A stretch of 64,000 nucleotides of DNA from Sphingomonas sp. (GCF_017304635.1 NZ_JAFKMA010000001.1:868001-932000); one strand, 5' to 3'; shown: positions 30,145-40,300, counted from the first letter of the stretch. Notes: generated by a model not told the origin, from the letters alone. Made by a program: numbers and translations.

Positions 30145-30864
30145 ATGGGGGCTGACCAGAATCACGATTGGCGGGCGAGCATCGCCAGTGCACTCGAATG
30201 GTGGCGGGATGCCGGCGTCGATTGCGAGCTCGATGAGGTGCCGCGCGACTGGCTGGCGCGCGCGCCGATCGCCGCGCCCGTTACCCCGGCGATCGCTGCC
30301 GCTGCTGTACCCGCATTGCCCGACACACTCGATGCCTTCGTCGCCTGGCGGATCGGCGAGGCCGCGCCCGAGGGTCGCTGGCCGGGCCGGCCGATGGCGC
30401 CGCAAGGCTCAGCCGCGAGCGGGCTGATGGTCGTGGTCGACATGCCCGATCGCGAGGACGAGGCGGCGGGTGCGCTGCTGTCGGGTGCGGCCGGGCGGCT
30501 GTTCGACCGGATGCTCGCCGCGATCGGGCGCGACCGGCAATCGATCCATCTCGCCAGCGTCGCGGTGAAGCGTCCGCCGGCCGGTCGGCTGGCTGACGAT
30601 GTCGCGCAGGATCTCGCCGCGTTGCTCCGCCATCACCTCGCCCTTGCCCGGCCGAAACGCATCCTCGCTCTCGGCAATGCGGCGAGCCGTGCGATCGCGG
30701 GGTTGGATGTCGCCAGCGCCCGCGGAAATTTACACGCCGTTAACCATGACGGTGGGACAAGCGACGTCGTGGCGAGCTTCCATCCGCGCTTCCTGCTGGA
30801 ACGTCCCGCCGCCAAGGCCGACGCCTGGAAAGACCTGAGACTGTTGATCGGGGGGTTCGAGTGA
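30145..30864 (+). CDS. Uracil-DNA glycosylase-like protein, divergent
   Basis: A 239-residue protein with the alpha/beta fold pattern of family-4-like UDGs: LMVVVDMPDREDEAAG in place of the usual GEAPG motif, GRLFDRMLAAIGRDR, LARPKRILALGNAASRAIAG, and the catalytic-loop-like SFHPRFLLERP. It has a single cysteine, so the Fe-S cluster of family 4 is absent. Whether it still excises uracil is uncertain. The stop overlaps the transglycosylase start by 4 nt (GTGA). Confidence 0.7.
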   Translation: MGADQNHDWRASIASALEWWRDAGVDCELDEVPRDWLARAPIAAPVTPAIAAAAVPALPDTLDAFVAWRIGEAAPEGRWPGRPMAPQGSAASGLMVVVDMPDREDEAAGALLSGAAGRLFDRMLAAIGRDRQSIHLASVAVKRPPAGRLADDVAQDLAALLRHHLALARPKRILALGNAASRAIAGLDVASARGNLHAVNHDGGTSDVVASFHPRFLLERPAAKADAWKDLRLLIGGFE

Positions 30865-32603
30865 AGGTGACGAAATTGCTGGCCGCGACCGCGCTGGCCC
30901 TGACCCCGTTGCTTCCCGCCGCGGCGCATGCCGGCGAACCGGCCCCCAATCTGACCACCGGCGTAATGAGCCGCGGCATCCCTGCCTTGCTCGATGGCGA
31001 GCAGCGCGACGGCTATCGCGCGGTATTCAAATCGATCCACGACAGGAACTGGACCGACGCGCAGCTGCAACTGGCGCAGATGAAGCCCGGCCCGCTCCAT
31101 TCGGTCGCGGAGGCCGAACTCTACATCGCCAAGGGCTCTCCCAAGGTGGACGACGCGGCGTTGCTCGCCGTGCTGACCGCCGCCCCCGAACTGCCGGAAG
31201 CGCCGGCGATCGCCCGCATCCTGACGACGCGCGGGGTCGCCGTGCCGACCCTGCCGACGCAGCAGCGACTGATCTGGCGCAACGGCGCCTCGGTTCGCAC
31301 GCGCGCCAAGGCGACGAAGCTCGACCTTGCCGCCGCCGATCTGACGCTCAAGATGCAGCCTTATATCAAGGGTGACATGGGCCCCGAGGCGCAGGCGCTG
31401 CTGGAGGCGACCCCCAACCTCACCCCCGACGCGCAGACCGAATGGCAGCAGCGCATCGCGTGGATCTATTTCCTGCAGGGCGACAATGCGAACGCGCGGT
31501 CGATGGCGGCGAAGGCGCGCGTTGGCAGCGGCGACTGGGCCGTTCAGGGCGACTGGGTCGGCGCGCTCGCCGCGTGGCGCCAGCATGACTGCGCCGCCGC
31601 CGGGGCCGGCTTCGTCGACGTCGCCGCCCGGGCGAGCGACGTCGAACTGCGCGCGGCCGGGCTATATTGGGCATCGCGCGCCGACATGCAGTGCGGCCAT
31701 CCCGAGCGGGTCGAGGCGCGGCTCAAGAACGCCGCCCAGCTCGACGAAACCTTCTACGGCATGCTCGCGCGCCAGCAGCTCGGCATCCAGGATCGCCCGC
31801 GCGGCGGCGACGAGCTGATGCTCGCCGATTGGGACAAACTGTCGAACCGCCCGAACGTCCGTGTGGCGGCTGCCCTGGTCGAGATCGGCGAGACCGACCT
31901 GGCCGATGACGTGCTGCGCCAGCAGGCGAAGATCGGCCCGGCGACCGAATATTCGTCGCTGGTCCGCCTGACCGAAAGCCTCGACCTGCCCGAGACGCTG
32001 ATGTGGCTGGGCAACAATTGCCCGCAAGGGACGACGCCGCCGACGATCGCGCGCTTCCCCGCGCCGAAATGGGCGCCGGACGGCGGCTGGCGCGTCGACA
32101 AGGCACTGATCTACGCCCACGCGCTCCAGGAATCGCGGTTCCGCCGCAACGTCATCAGCCCGGCCGGCGCCTATGGCGTGATGCAGATCGTGCCGGCGGC
32201 GGCGACCGATTATGCGCGCGAGCGTGGTATCACGATCGATCGCGGCGCCCTCGCCCAGCCCTCGGTCAACATGGCGGTCGGCCAGCGCACGCTCGAACGG
32301 CTGAGCACCCAGAGCTTCAGCGGCGGCCTGCTGCCCAAGGTGATCGCCGCCTACAATGCCGGCCCGCTGCCGGTGACCGAGTGGAACACGATCGTGCGCG
32401 ACGGCGGCGATCCGCTGCTGTGGATCGAATCGATCCCCTATTGGGAAACGCGCGGGTACGTGACCACGGTGCTGCGCAATTACTGGATGTACGAGAAAAA
32501 GGACGGCCGCACAACCTCCGCCAGCCGTGCGGCGCTGGCGCAGGGGATGTGGCCGAAATTCCCGGGCCTGCCGGGGCCGAGCGCGGTGCGGTTGATCAAA
32601 TAG
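30861..32603 (+). CDS. Soluble lytic transglycosylase (Slt-type)
   Basis: Periplasmic murein hydrolase of 580 residues. The GTG start gives a signal peptide (MKVTKLLAATALALTPLLPAAAHA). Residues 30-390 form a superhelical U-domain-like helical region. The C-terminal SLT domain has the catalytic Glu in YAHALQESRFRRNVISPAGAYG, then MQIVPAAA and VIAAYNAGPLPVTEW. It cleaves between MurNAc and GlcNAc, forming 1,6-anhydroMurNAc (family knowledge). A palindromic repeat follows the stop. Confidence 0.93.
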   Translation: MKVTKLLAATALALTPLLPAAAHAGEPAPNLTTGVMSRGIPALLDGEQRDGYRAVFKSIHDRNWTDAQLQLAQMKPGPLHSVAEAELYIAKGSPKVDDAALLAVLTAAPELPEAPAIARILTTRGVAVPTLPTQQRLIWRNGASVRTRAKATKLDLAAADLTLKMQPYIKGDMGPEAQALLEATPNLTPDAQTEWQQRIAWIYFLQGDNANARSMAAKARVGSGDWAVQGDWVGALAAWRQHDCAAAGAGFVDVAARASDVELRAAGLYWASRADMQCGHPERVEARLKNAAQLDETFYGMLARQQLGIQDRPRGGDELMLADWDKLSNRPNVRVAAALVEIGETDLADDVLRQQAKIGPATEYSSLVRLTESLDLPETLMWLGNNCPQGTTPPTIARFPAPKWAPDGGWRVDKALIYAHALQESRFRRNVISPAGAYGVMQIVPAAATDYARERGITIDRGALAQPSVNMAVGQRTLERLSTQSFSGGLLPKVIAAYNAGPLPVTEWNTIVRDGGDPLLWIESIPYWETRGYVTTVLRNYWMYEKKDGRTTSASRAALAQGMWPKFPGLPGPSAVRLIK

Positions 32604-32610
32604 GATTTCG

Positions 32611-32687
32611 TATTCCCGCGAAAGCGGGAATCCAGAGTCGCGTCCGATCCGCTTAGAGACCCTGGGCTCCTGCTTTCGCAGGAGCAC
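32611..32687. repeat. Bipartite palindromic element (intergenic copy)
   Basis: Two perfect hairpins. The first, 32612-32631, has an 8-bp stem ATTCCCGC/GCGGGAAT and a GAAA loop. The second, 32666-32685, has an 8-bp stem GCTCCTGC/GCAGGAGC and a TTTC loop. The spacer is bounded by CCAGAG and CCCTGG. Its reverse complement matches the dnaE copy nearly base for base at both ends. It lies between the transglycosylase and moaB. Confidence 0.85.
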
Positions 32688-32711
32688 TGAACGATGATAA
32701 GGCAGATTAGC

Positions 32712-33239
32712 ATGCCCATCGATGAAACCCGCATCTTCCAGCCTGTCGCCATCGCCGTCCTGACCGTCTCCGACACGCGCGGACCCGACGACGATCGGTC
32801 CGGCGACACGCTGGTCGAGCGGCTGACGAGCGCCGGCCACACCCTCGCCGCCCGTGCGATCGAACGCGACGACCTCGACGCGATCGTGGATCGGCTGGCG
32901 CACTGGATCGACGAACCGGCGATCGACGTGATCCTGACGACCGGCGGCACCGGCGTCACTGGCCGCGACGTGACGCCCGAAGCGATCGAGGCGGTTGCGG
33001 AGAAGATGATCCCCGGCTTCGGCGAACTGTTCCGCTGGCAGAGCTATGCGACCATCGGCACCTCTACCATCCAGTCGCGCGCGACCGCCTGCGTCGCCGG
33101 CGGCACCTACATCTTCGCGCTGCCCGGCTCGACCGGCGCGGTGAAGGACGCGTGGGACGGCATCCTCCGCGACCAGCTCGACAGCCGCTTCCGTCCCTGC
33201 AACTTCGTCGAACTGATGCCGCGCCTGACCGAGCGGTAG
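32712..33239 (+). CDS. moaB: Molybdenum cofactor biosynthesis protein B
   Basis: A 175-residue MoaB/Mog-fold protein that adenylylates molybdopterin or otherwise acts in molybdenum cofactor assembly. The ATG at 32712 gives [24 protein letters not shown], the conserved start; an ATG six codons earlier lies just past the repeat element. The signature [16 protein letters not shown] and the loop [18 protein letters not shown] are present. No other molybdopterin genes are nearby. It is convergent with the YbjN-like gene. Confidence 0.93.
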   Translation: MPIDETRIFQPVAIAVLTVSDTRGPDDDRSGDTLVERLTSAGHTLAARAIERDDLDAIVDRLAHWIDEPAIDVILTTGGTGVTGRDVTPEAIEAVAEKMIPGFGELFRWQSYATIGTSTIQSRATACVAGGTYIFALPGSTGAVKDAWDGILRDQLDSRFRPCNFVELMPRLTER

Positions 33240-33245
33240 GCCGCG

Positions 33246-33758
33246 TCAGCTCTTGGCCGGCAGAGCGCCGAGATACTGATCGACATCGCCGATCGTCGAC
33301 CCCAGCCACTCGATCAGGTCGAGGAAATTCGCCTTGTTGAGGCCGCCGATCGTCGAGACGTCATGATCGAAGATCATCCGACCGTCGTCCAGCACATACG
33401 CGCGAAAGAGCCGCTTTTCGACGTTCCATTTGTTGGCGACCGCGAGCGAGAAAGTGGGATCGGTCTTGAACGTGATGCGAAACTGGATCGCCTTGCACTG
33501 CTTGTGCTCGGTACAGTCATAGAACAGGATCGCGACGTTGCGGCCCTTGATAAGGCTGTCGATCTCCGGATCGCCGTCACGGTCAACGGTCAATGCCGGC
33601 TTGTATCCCGCCGATTGCAGTGCCGCCACGATCGTTCCCGGATCACTTGCGCAGATCATGCCGGTCGGACACGTCGCGGTATCGCTAGCCGTCGCCGAAC
33701 CAGCATTGCTCGCCGCCAGCGTCATCGCCAGCAGCGCGAATCGATATTTCCGTCGCAT
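33246..33758 (-). CDS. Secreted YbjN-domain protein
   Basis: A 170-residue protein with a signal peptide (MRRKYRFALLAMTLAASNAGSATA) and a YbjN-like domain: DPGTIVAALQSAGYKPALTVD, then ILFYDCTEHKQCKAIQFR and a C-terminal NKANFLDLIEWLGSTIG. Several cysteines (TCPTGMIC; DCTEHKQC) suggest periplasmic disulfides. YbjN proteins are linked to type III chaperone folds and stress phenotypes, but the role here is unknown. Confidence 0.8.
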   Translation of the reverse strand: MRRKYRFALLAMTLAASNAGSATASDTATCPTGMICASDPGTIVAALQSAGYKPALTVDRDGDPEIDSLIKGRNVAILFYDCTEHKQCKAIQFRITFKTDPTFSLAVANKWNVEKRLFRAYVLDDGRMIFDHDVSTIGGLNKANFLDLIEWLGSTIGDVDQYLGALPAKS

Positions 33759-33818
33759 GATCCCCCCTCGATGCCGTGCCCCAACCTATCGGCAATGGAG
33801 ACGACGGCAAGCGTTCCG

Positions 33819-34157
33819 CTAGCGCGCCGCCTGCATCGCCGCCAGTTCGTTGCCGCTCGGGTCGCGGAAGTGGAAGCGGCGGCCGCCGGGAAAGGCGAAG
33901 ATCGGCTGCGTCACCGTGCCGCCCGCCGACGTCACCGCGGTCAGCGTCGTGTCGAGATCCTCGACCTCGATCACCGGCAACGGCGCCGTGGTCCATTCGG
34001 CGCGATCGCCTTGCAGCCCGAGATCGGCGGGACCGCCGCCGGTCGCGGCATAGGTCGGGCCGTAATCGGTGAAGTCCCAGCCAAACGCGCTCGCATAGAA
34101 ATCCTTGGCCGTCGCGGTGCTCTGCACCGGCAGTTCGACGTAATTGAGCTTTGCCAT
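33819..34157 (-). CDS. VOC family (glyoxalase-like) protein
   Basis: A 112-residue single-module vicinal-oxygen-chelate protein: MAKLNYVELPVQSTATAKDFY, GWDFTDYGPTYAA, PVIEVEDLDTTL, and the end RRFHFRDPSGNELAAMQ. Members are small metal- or ligand-binding dimers with varied functions, so the substrate cannot be given. It is divergent from the radical SAM gene across 53 bp. Confidence 0.88.
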   Translation of the reverse strand: MAKLNYVELPVQSTATAKDFYASAFGWDFTDYGPTYAATGGGPADLGLQGDRAEWTTAPLPVIEVEDLDTTLTAVTSAGGTVTQPIFAFPGGRRFHFRDPSGNELAAMQAAR

Positions 34158-34210
34158 CCTTGCCTCCCGATGTTCTTGCTATGTTCTAGAGATGCGACTA
34201 GCCTTGGGCA

Positions 34211-35281
34211 ATGGTAAAATTCCGTCCCGTTCGCGGCGCGACCGTCAATCGCGAAAGCACGCGGTTCGGCCTGGCCGAGCGGCTGGCGGACGGCGACTGG
34301 CTCGATGCGGTCGCGGATATCGACGGCGCCCCACCGCCGCTGCGCACGACGGTGACGGTCGAGACGCCGCGCACGATCATCGCGCGGAACCAGTCGCCCG
34401 ACGTGCCGTTCGATCGCTCGGTCAATCCCTATCGCGGCTGCGAGCATGGCTGCATCTATTGCTTCGCGCGGCCGAGCCACGCCTATCACGACCTCTCGCC
34501 CGGTCTCGATTTCGAGAGCAAGCTGTTCGCCAAGCCGACCGCGCCCGATCTGCTGCGCGAGGAACTGGCCAAGCCCGGCTATGTCTGCCGCCCGATCGCG
34601 TTCGGGACGAACACCGATCCCTATCAGCCGATCGAATCGCACTGGCGGATCACGCGTAATTGCCTGAAGGTACTGGCGGAGACCGATCATCCGCTGACCA
34701 TCACGACCAAGTCCGATCGGGTCACGCGCGACATCGACCTGCTCGCGCCGATGGCGGCGAAGGGGCTGGTGGCGGTCGCGCTGTCGGTGACGTCGCTCGA
34801 CAGCCAGATCGCGCGAACGGTCGAGCCGCGCGCGCCACATCCGGAGCGGCGGTTGACCGCGGTGCGGCGGCTGACCGATGCCGGTATCCCGACCTTCGTG
34901 TCGATCGCTCCGGTCATCCCGGCGATCACCGACCACGAGATCGAGCATATCGTCGAGCGCGCGGCCGAAAGCGGCGCGCGCGGCGTGTTCTTCCTGCCGG
35001 TGCGTCTGCCGCACGAAGTCGCGCCGCTGTTCCGCGCGTGGCTCGACGCGCATTTCCCCGATCGCGCTGGCAAGGTGATGGCGATCATCCGCTCGATCCG
35101 CGGTGGGCGGGACAACGACCCCGATTTCTTCTCGCGGATGAAGGGGCAAGGACCGTGGGCGGAACTGCTGCGGACCCGGTTCCAGATCGCGATGCGCAAG
35201 CACGGTCTCGGCAACGAGCGGATCGCGGTGCGCACCGACCTGTTCCGTTCGCCGCGCGGCGCGCAGGGCGAACTATTCTGA
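34211..35281 (+). CDS. PA0069-type radical SAM protein
   Basis: A 356-residue radical SAM enzyme. The cluster motif is CEHGCIYCF (Cx3Cx2C) in NPYRGCEHGCIYCFARPSHAY, followed by the TNTDPYQPIE and HPLTITTKSDRVTRD strands of the SAM barrel. This matches the Rv2578c/PA0069 family, related to the SPL DNA-photolyase branch; no substrate is known. The start ATG gives MVKFRPVRGATVNRESTRFG, the usual N-terminus. It is followed after 75 bp by a low-complexity small protein. Confidence 0.9.
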   Translation: MVKFRPVRGATVNRESTRFGLAERLADGDWLDAVADIDGAPPPLRTTVTVETPRTIIARNQSPDVPFDRSVNPYRGCEHGCIYCFARPSHAYHDLSPGLDFESKLFAKPTAPDLLREELAKPGYVCRPIAFGTNTDPYQPIESHWRITRNCLKVLAETDHPLTITTKSDRVTRDIDLLAPMAAKGLVAVALSVTSLDSQIARTVEPRAPHPERRLTAVRRLTDAGIPTFVSIAPVIPAITDHEIEHIVERAAESGARGVFFLPVRLPHEVAPLFRAWLDAHFPDRAGKVMAIIRSIRGGRDNDPDFFSRMKGQGPWAELLRTRFQIAMRKHGLGNERIAVRTDLFRSPRGAQGELF

Positions 35282-35356
35282 CGGATCGAAAGACAAGTCC
35301 GCTCGTTCTGCCAAAGTCCGGACATTTCAGATACTAACCGAGATCAGGAGACCAAC

Positions 35357-35683
35357 GTGGCTGACGACAATCAGGCCGGCGGTGCCGGCGCGCGCAACGA
35401 CGACGATATGACCAACGCCGGCACGACCGGTGCGGACCAGGGCGGCCAAGGTGGTGCCGGCGGCATGGGCAGCGGTGGCGCGACGGGCAACGATTTCGGC
35501 CAAAGCAGCGGGATCGGTTCGTCGGGCGGCCAGGGTGGCGCGGACACCGGTGCCGGCAACGACATGGACGATGACGACGAGTCGAACGACGGCGACCGGG
35601 ACGACATGGTCACCGGCGGCGATGGAGACAATCCCGGCGGAACGTCGGGTAGCGCCGCCGGCCAACCGGGAACCGACCGATAA
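35357..35683 (+). CDS. Gly/Asp-rich low-complexity protein
   Basis: A 108-residue acidic protein. A CAGGAGA site sits 6 nt before the GTG start, which supports real expression. The sequence is almost entirely Gly, Asp, Ser, Asn and Ala (GGQGGAGGMGSGGATGNDF; NDMDDDDESNDGDRDDM), with no hydrophobic core, so it is predicted to be disordered. Similar small proteins occur in sphingomonads without known function. It ends just before a strong hairpin. Confidence 0.65.
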   Translation: MADDNQAGGAGARNDDDMTNAGTTGADQGGQGGAGGMGSGGATGNDFGQSSGIGSSGGQGGADTGAGNDMDDDDESNDGDRDDMVTGGDGDNPGGTSGSAAGQPGTDR

Positions 35684-35692
35684 CGAAAGATC

Positions 35693-35719
35693 GGGAGCCG
35701 CCGCGCGGCGGTGGCTCCC
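35693..35719. terminator. Strong 12-bp hairpin between convergent genes
   Basis: Stem GGGAGCCGCCGC paired with its complement (one G-U pair) and a 3-nt GCG loop, 9 bp after the stop of the Gly/Asp-rich gene. CTTTC on the minus strand follows the hairpin. It fits a bidirectional terminator between this gene and the convergent acyl-CoA ligase gene. Confidence 0.65.
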
Positions 35720-35726
35720 CTTCCCC

Positions 35727-37325
35727 TCAAGCGGCGGTCGCCAACTTGTAATCCTTGTACCGCGCGCGCAGTTCGGTCTTGAGCAACTTGCCCGTCGCCG
35801 TGTGCGGCAAATCGTCCACGAACACGATCTCGTCGGGCAACCACCATTTGGCGACATGCTTGGCGAGGTGCGCGGTGACTTCCTGCGCCGTCACGTTGCT
35901 ACCTGGCTTGCGCACGATCAGCAGCAGCGGCCGTTCGTCCCACTTCGGGTGCTGCACGCCGATCGCCGCCGCCTCCCCGACGCCAGGACAGCCGACCGCG
36001 GCATTTTCGAGATCGACCGAGCTGATCCATTCACCGCCCGACTTGATGACGTCCTTGGCGCGATCGGTGATCTGCATCGTGCCGTCCGGATGCAACAGCG
36101 CGACATCGCCGGTGTCGAACCACTGATCGGCATCGACTGCCTCGCGCTCCGCTTTGAAATAGCGCTTCACCACCCACGGGCCGCGGACCTGCAACCGGCC
36201 CGAGGTAATACCGTCGCGCGGCAGGACGGCATCGGCGTCGTCGACGATCCGAAGCTCGATGCCGAACGGAATCTGTCCCTGCTTCGACACGTGATCGAGC
36301 TGCTCGTCGCGGCTGAGATCGTCCCAGTGCGGCGGTGGCGCGCCGGCGGTGCCGATCGGCGAGGTTTCGGTCATCCCCCACAGATGCTTGACCGTTGCGC
36401 CCATTCCCATGATCCGCTCGATCATCGCGCGCGGTGCCGCCGATCCGCCGATCACGACCTGTTGGATATGCTCAGGGCGCTGGCCGGTCGCGTCGATATG
36501 CTGGAACATTGCCAGCCACACGGTCGGCACCCCGGCCGAATGCGTCACCTTCTCCTGGTTCATCAGCCGGCACAGCACTGCGGCGTCGTTGGTCGCGGCA
36601 TAAACTAGCTTCGCTCCCGACAGCGCGCACGCGAACGGCAAGCCCCAGGCGGCGGCGTGGAACAGCGGCACCACCGGCAGCACCACCGCACGCGACGACA
36701 GGTTGAGGAGGTCGGGCGCCACCGCGGCCATCGCGTGGATGACGGTCGAGCGATGTTCGTATTGCACACCCTTCGGATTGCCGGTCGTCCCGCTGGTGTA
36801 ACAGATCATGCACGGATCGCGCTCCGGCCCCTCGTGCCAGCGGTAGTCTCCATCCTCACCGTCGAGGATCGCCTGGAACCCCGCCGGCCCTTCATCGTCG
36901 AACGCGACATAATGCTCGATCGAGGTCCATTGCGGCTTGAGCCGATCGACCAGCGGCTGGAACTGCCTGTCGTAGAACAGCACCCGGTCCTCGGCATGAT
37001 TGGCGATATAGACCAGTTGCTCGTCGAACAGCCGCGGGTTGATCGTGTGGATGACGCCGCCCATGCCGATCGTGCCGTACCAGGCGGTCAGGTGGTGGTG
37101 ATGGTTCATCGCCAGCGTGGCGACGCGATCGCCCGGCACCAGGCCCTGTTTCTCCAGCCATTGCGCGAGCTTGCGCGCGTCGTGGTGGATGCCGGCCCAG
37201 TCCGTCCGCGTCTCGCGCCCGTCCGCCCAATAACTGACGAGCTCGCGTCCCCCATGTTCGCGCGCGGCGTGATCGAGCAGCCGCATCACGCGCAGCTCGA
37301 AATCCTGCATCGCCCCCAGGGTCAT
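35727..37325 (-). CDS. Long-chain fatty-acid--CoA ligase (AMP-forming)
   Basis: A 532-residue ANL-superfamily enzyme activating a carboxylic acid via an acyl-adenylate. The start at 37325 ([20 protein letters not shown]) has GGAGAG upstream. The P-loop-like motif is [20 protein letters not shown]5 is [12 protein letters not shown]7-A8 is [34 protein letters not shown], and the catalytic Lys is in [12 protein letters not shown]. It resembles medium/long-chain ligases of the DMSP-lyase-associated/FadD3 type; chain length is not determined. It is 57 bp downstream of dnaE on the same strand. Confidence 0.9.
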   Translation of the reverse strand: MTLGAMQDFELRVMRLLDHAAREHGGRELVSYWADGRETRTDWAGIHHDARKLAQWLEKQGLVPGDRVATLAMNHHHHLTAWYGTIGMGGVIHTINPRLFDEQLVYIANHAEDRVLFYDRQFQPLVDRLKPQWTSIEHYVAFDDEGPAGFQAILDGEDGDYRWHEGPERDPCMICYTSGTTGNPKGVQYEHRSTVIHAMAAVAPDLLNLSSRAVVLPVVPLFHAAAWGLPFACALSGAKLVYAATNDAAVLCRLMNQEKVTHSAGVPTVWLAMFQHIDATGQRPEHIQQVVIGGSAAPRAMIERIMGMGATVKHLWGMTETSPIGTAGAPPPHWDDLSRDEQLDHVSKQGQIPFGIELRIVDDADAVLPRDGITSGRLQVRGPWVVKRYFKAEREAVDADQWFDTGDVALLHPDGTMQITDRAKDVIKSGGEWISSVDLENAAVGCPGVGEAAAIGVQHPKWDERPLLLIVRKPGSNVTAQEVTAHLAKHVAKWWLPDEIVFVDDLPHTATGKLLKTELRARYKDYKLATAA

Positions 37326-37382
37326 CGTCACTCTCCGCTCCGTGCTTATCCCGCGCACTATTCCGTGACGGCCGAGCGGTGT

Positions 37383-40300
37383 CTACCCTACCAGTGCGAG
37401 ACGCTGTGGCGGAGCGATCGACACCTCGGCGCCGGTGACGCCGGGGATCGTGGCGAGCCGGTCGGCAAGTTCGACGTCGAGCAGGAAGTCGCGTCCCAGC
37501 AGGATCGTCGCGTGGCCACCATCCGGCAACGTCGCGGTCAGCCGCGCCTCGCCCCGCGCACCACGCGCCTCGGCCAGCAGCGCGGCGATGCCGCCGATCG
37601 CCGCAATGTCGTCGATCGCGATGGCGAGCGTCATGCGAGTCGAGGTGGCGAGGCTCTCGAACGGCTGGATTCGCTTGACCGTGACGCGCGGCGTCTCCTC
37701 ACCCGCCCGGCGATCGAGCTCGACCGTCAGCAGCCCGCAGCCGCCGTTGCGCGCCGCTTCCTCCAGGTCCCCCGCGACCATGTCGTCGAAGCAGGTCACG
37801 ATGAACTGGCCCGACGGATCGGACATCGTCGCCATCATGTATCGCCGCCCCTTGGCGGAGGTGCGCCAGCGCGCTTCCTCGACCAAAGCCGCCATCACCG
37901 CGCCGGCGCGCCCGCCCTCCGGGATCGGCACATCGCCCAGATCGGCGAAGCGCCGCGCGCCGTGCATCTTCGCCAGTTGCGCGAAACGATCGACCGGATG
38001 GGCGGAGAAATAGAAACCGAACGCCTCCTTCTCCTGCTCCATCCGCTCGGCCAGCGTCCAGCGCGCCGACAGCGGCAGCTTGATGTGCGTGCCCGAAGCC
38101 TCGCTCTCGCCGAACAGGCCGCCCTGCCCGCTCGTCTTCTGCTCGTGGACGCGCGCCGCCGTCGCCAGCACGGTTTCGGCACACGCGTAGATGCCGGCGC
38201 GATTGGCGTCGATCGCATCGAACGCGCCGGCCGCAGCCAGCGTCTCCAGCTGGCGCTTGTTGAGCAGGCGCGGATCGACCCGATGCGCGAAATCGTCGAG
38301 GCTGGCGAACGTGCCGCGCCCCTCGCGCTCCTCGACCAGCTTCTCCATCGCCCCTTCGCCGACCGACTTGAGGCCGGCGAGCGCATAGCGAACCGCCAAT
38401 TTCTGCCCGTGCTCCTGCGGAAGCAGGAGCCCAGGGTCACTAGCGCTACGCTCCTGGCTCTGGATTCCTGCTTGCGCAGGAATACTGGCTATCTCCTGCA
38501 CGTCGAACTCGGCCAGGCTGGCATTCACGTCGGGCGGTAGGATTTCGACCCCCAGCCGGCGCATGTCGTCGACGAACACCGCCAGTTTGTCGGTCAGGTG
38601 GATGTCGTAACACATGGACGCGGCAAAGAATTCCCCCGGATGATGCGCCTTCAGCCACGCCGTCTGGTACGCGAGTAGCGCGTAGGCCGCGGCGTGGCTC
38701 TTGTTGAAGCCATAGCCGGCGAACTTGTCGATCAAGTCGAACAGCTCGTTGGCCTTCGCCTTGTCGATGCCGTGCGCTTCCTTGCAGCCGGCGACGAACG
38801 TGTCGCGCTGCGCGTCCATCTCCGCCTTGATCTTCTTGCCCATCGCGCGACGCAGCAGGTCGGCGCCGCCGAGCGAATAGCCCGCCAGCACCTGCGCCGC
38901 CTGCATCACCTGTTCCTGATAGACGAAGATGCCGTAGGTCTCGGCCAGGATCGGTTCGAGCAAGGGATGCGGGTAGGTGATCGGCTCCTGCCCGTTCTTG
39001 CGCCGGCCGAAGCTCGGGATGTTGTCCATCGGGCCGGGGCGGTAAAGCGAGACGAGCGCGATGATGTCGCCGAAATTGGACGGGCGCACCGCCGACAGCG
39101 TGCGCCGCATCCCTTCCGATTCGAGCTGAAACACGCCGACCGTATCGCCGCGCTGGAGCAGCTTGTAGACGCCCTCGTCGTCCCAGGTCAGCGCGTCGAG
39201 GTCGAGCGCGATGCCGCGCTTCGCCAGCAAAGCGACCGCCTTCTTCAGCACCGACAGCGTCTTGAGGCCGAGGAAGTCGAACTTCACGAGGCCGGCGCCT
39301 TCGACATATTTCATGTCGAACTGCGTGACCGGCATATCGGAGCGCGGGTCGCGATAGAGCGGGACCAGCTCGGCGAGTGGACGGTCGCCGATCACCACGC
39401 CGGCGGCGTGGGTCGAGCTGTGTCGCGGCAGCCCCTCCAGCTTCATCGCCAGGTCGAGCAGGTGGCGTACGTCCTTGTCGCCGCGATATTCGGCGGCGAG
39501 CTCGGTCACGCCGTTGAGCGCGCGGTCGAGCGTCCACGGATCGGTCGGATGGTTGGGCACCAGCTTGGCGAGGCGATCGACCTGGCCGTAGCTCATCTGG
39601 AGCACGCGGCCGGTATCCTTGAGCACCGCGCGCGCCTTCATCGTCCCGAAGGTGATGATCTGCGCGACCTGATCGCGGCCGTACTTCGCCTGGACGTAGC
39701 GGATCACCTCGCCACGCCGGGTTTCGCAGAAATCGATGTCGAAGTCGGGCATCGACACGCGTTCCGGATTGAGGAAGCGTTCGAACAGCAGGCCGAGCTT
39801 GATCGGATCGAGATCGGTGATCGTCAGCGCCCAGGCGACCACGCTGCCGGCACCCGACCCGCGCCCCGGCCCGACCGGGATGTCGTTCGCCTTCGCCCAT
39901 TGGATGAAGTCGGCGACGATCAGGAAATAGCCGGGGAAGCCCATGCTGATGATGACGTCGAGTTCGAATTCGAGGCGGTCGCGGTATTCCTGCTCCCAGC
40001 CGGGCTCACCGCCCGTGCCGAGTTCGAGGATGCGGTCGAGCCGCGCCCGTAAGCCCGCGCGTCCGGCCTCGCGCAACGCCTCGGCTTCGGCGCTCGGATC
40101 GCCGGCGAGGCTCGGCAGAATCGGCTTGCGCTTGGGTGCCGCGACCGCGCAGCGCTGTGCCACAACCAGGGTATTGGCGATCGCCTCGGGCAGGTCGGCG
40201 AACAGCGCGCGCATGTCCTTGGCTGGCTTCATCCACGCATCGGGCGAGCTTTTCGGGCGATCGTCGCTGGCGACGTAGCTTGACGAGGCGATGCACAGCA

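Noticed and set aside
32611-32687. Palindromes here and at 53891 as ordinary terminators
   Set aside because: No U-tracts, and the same sequences occur inside dnaE and fmt, so a repeated element explains them better. They could still affect RNA ends.
36657-38540. A 627-codon open frame antisense to the acyl-CoA ligase and dnaE ends
   Set aside because: It crosses two real genes on the opposite strand, has low-complexity Arg/His/Asp composition, and shows no motifs.
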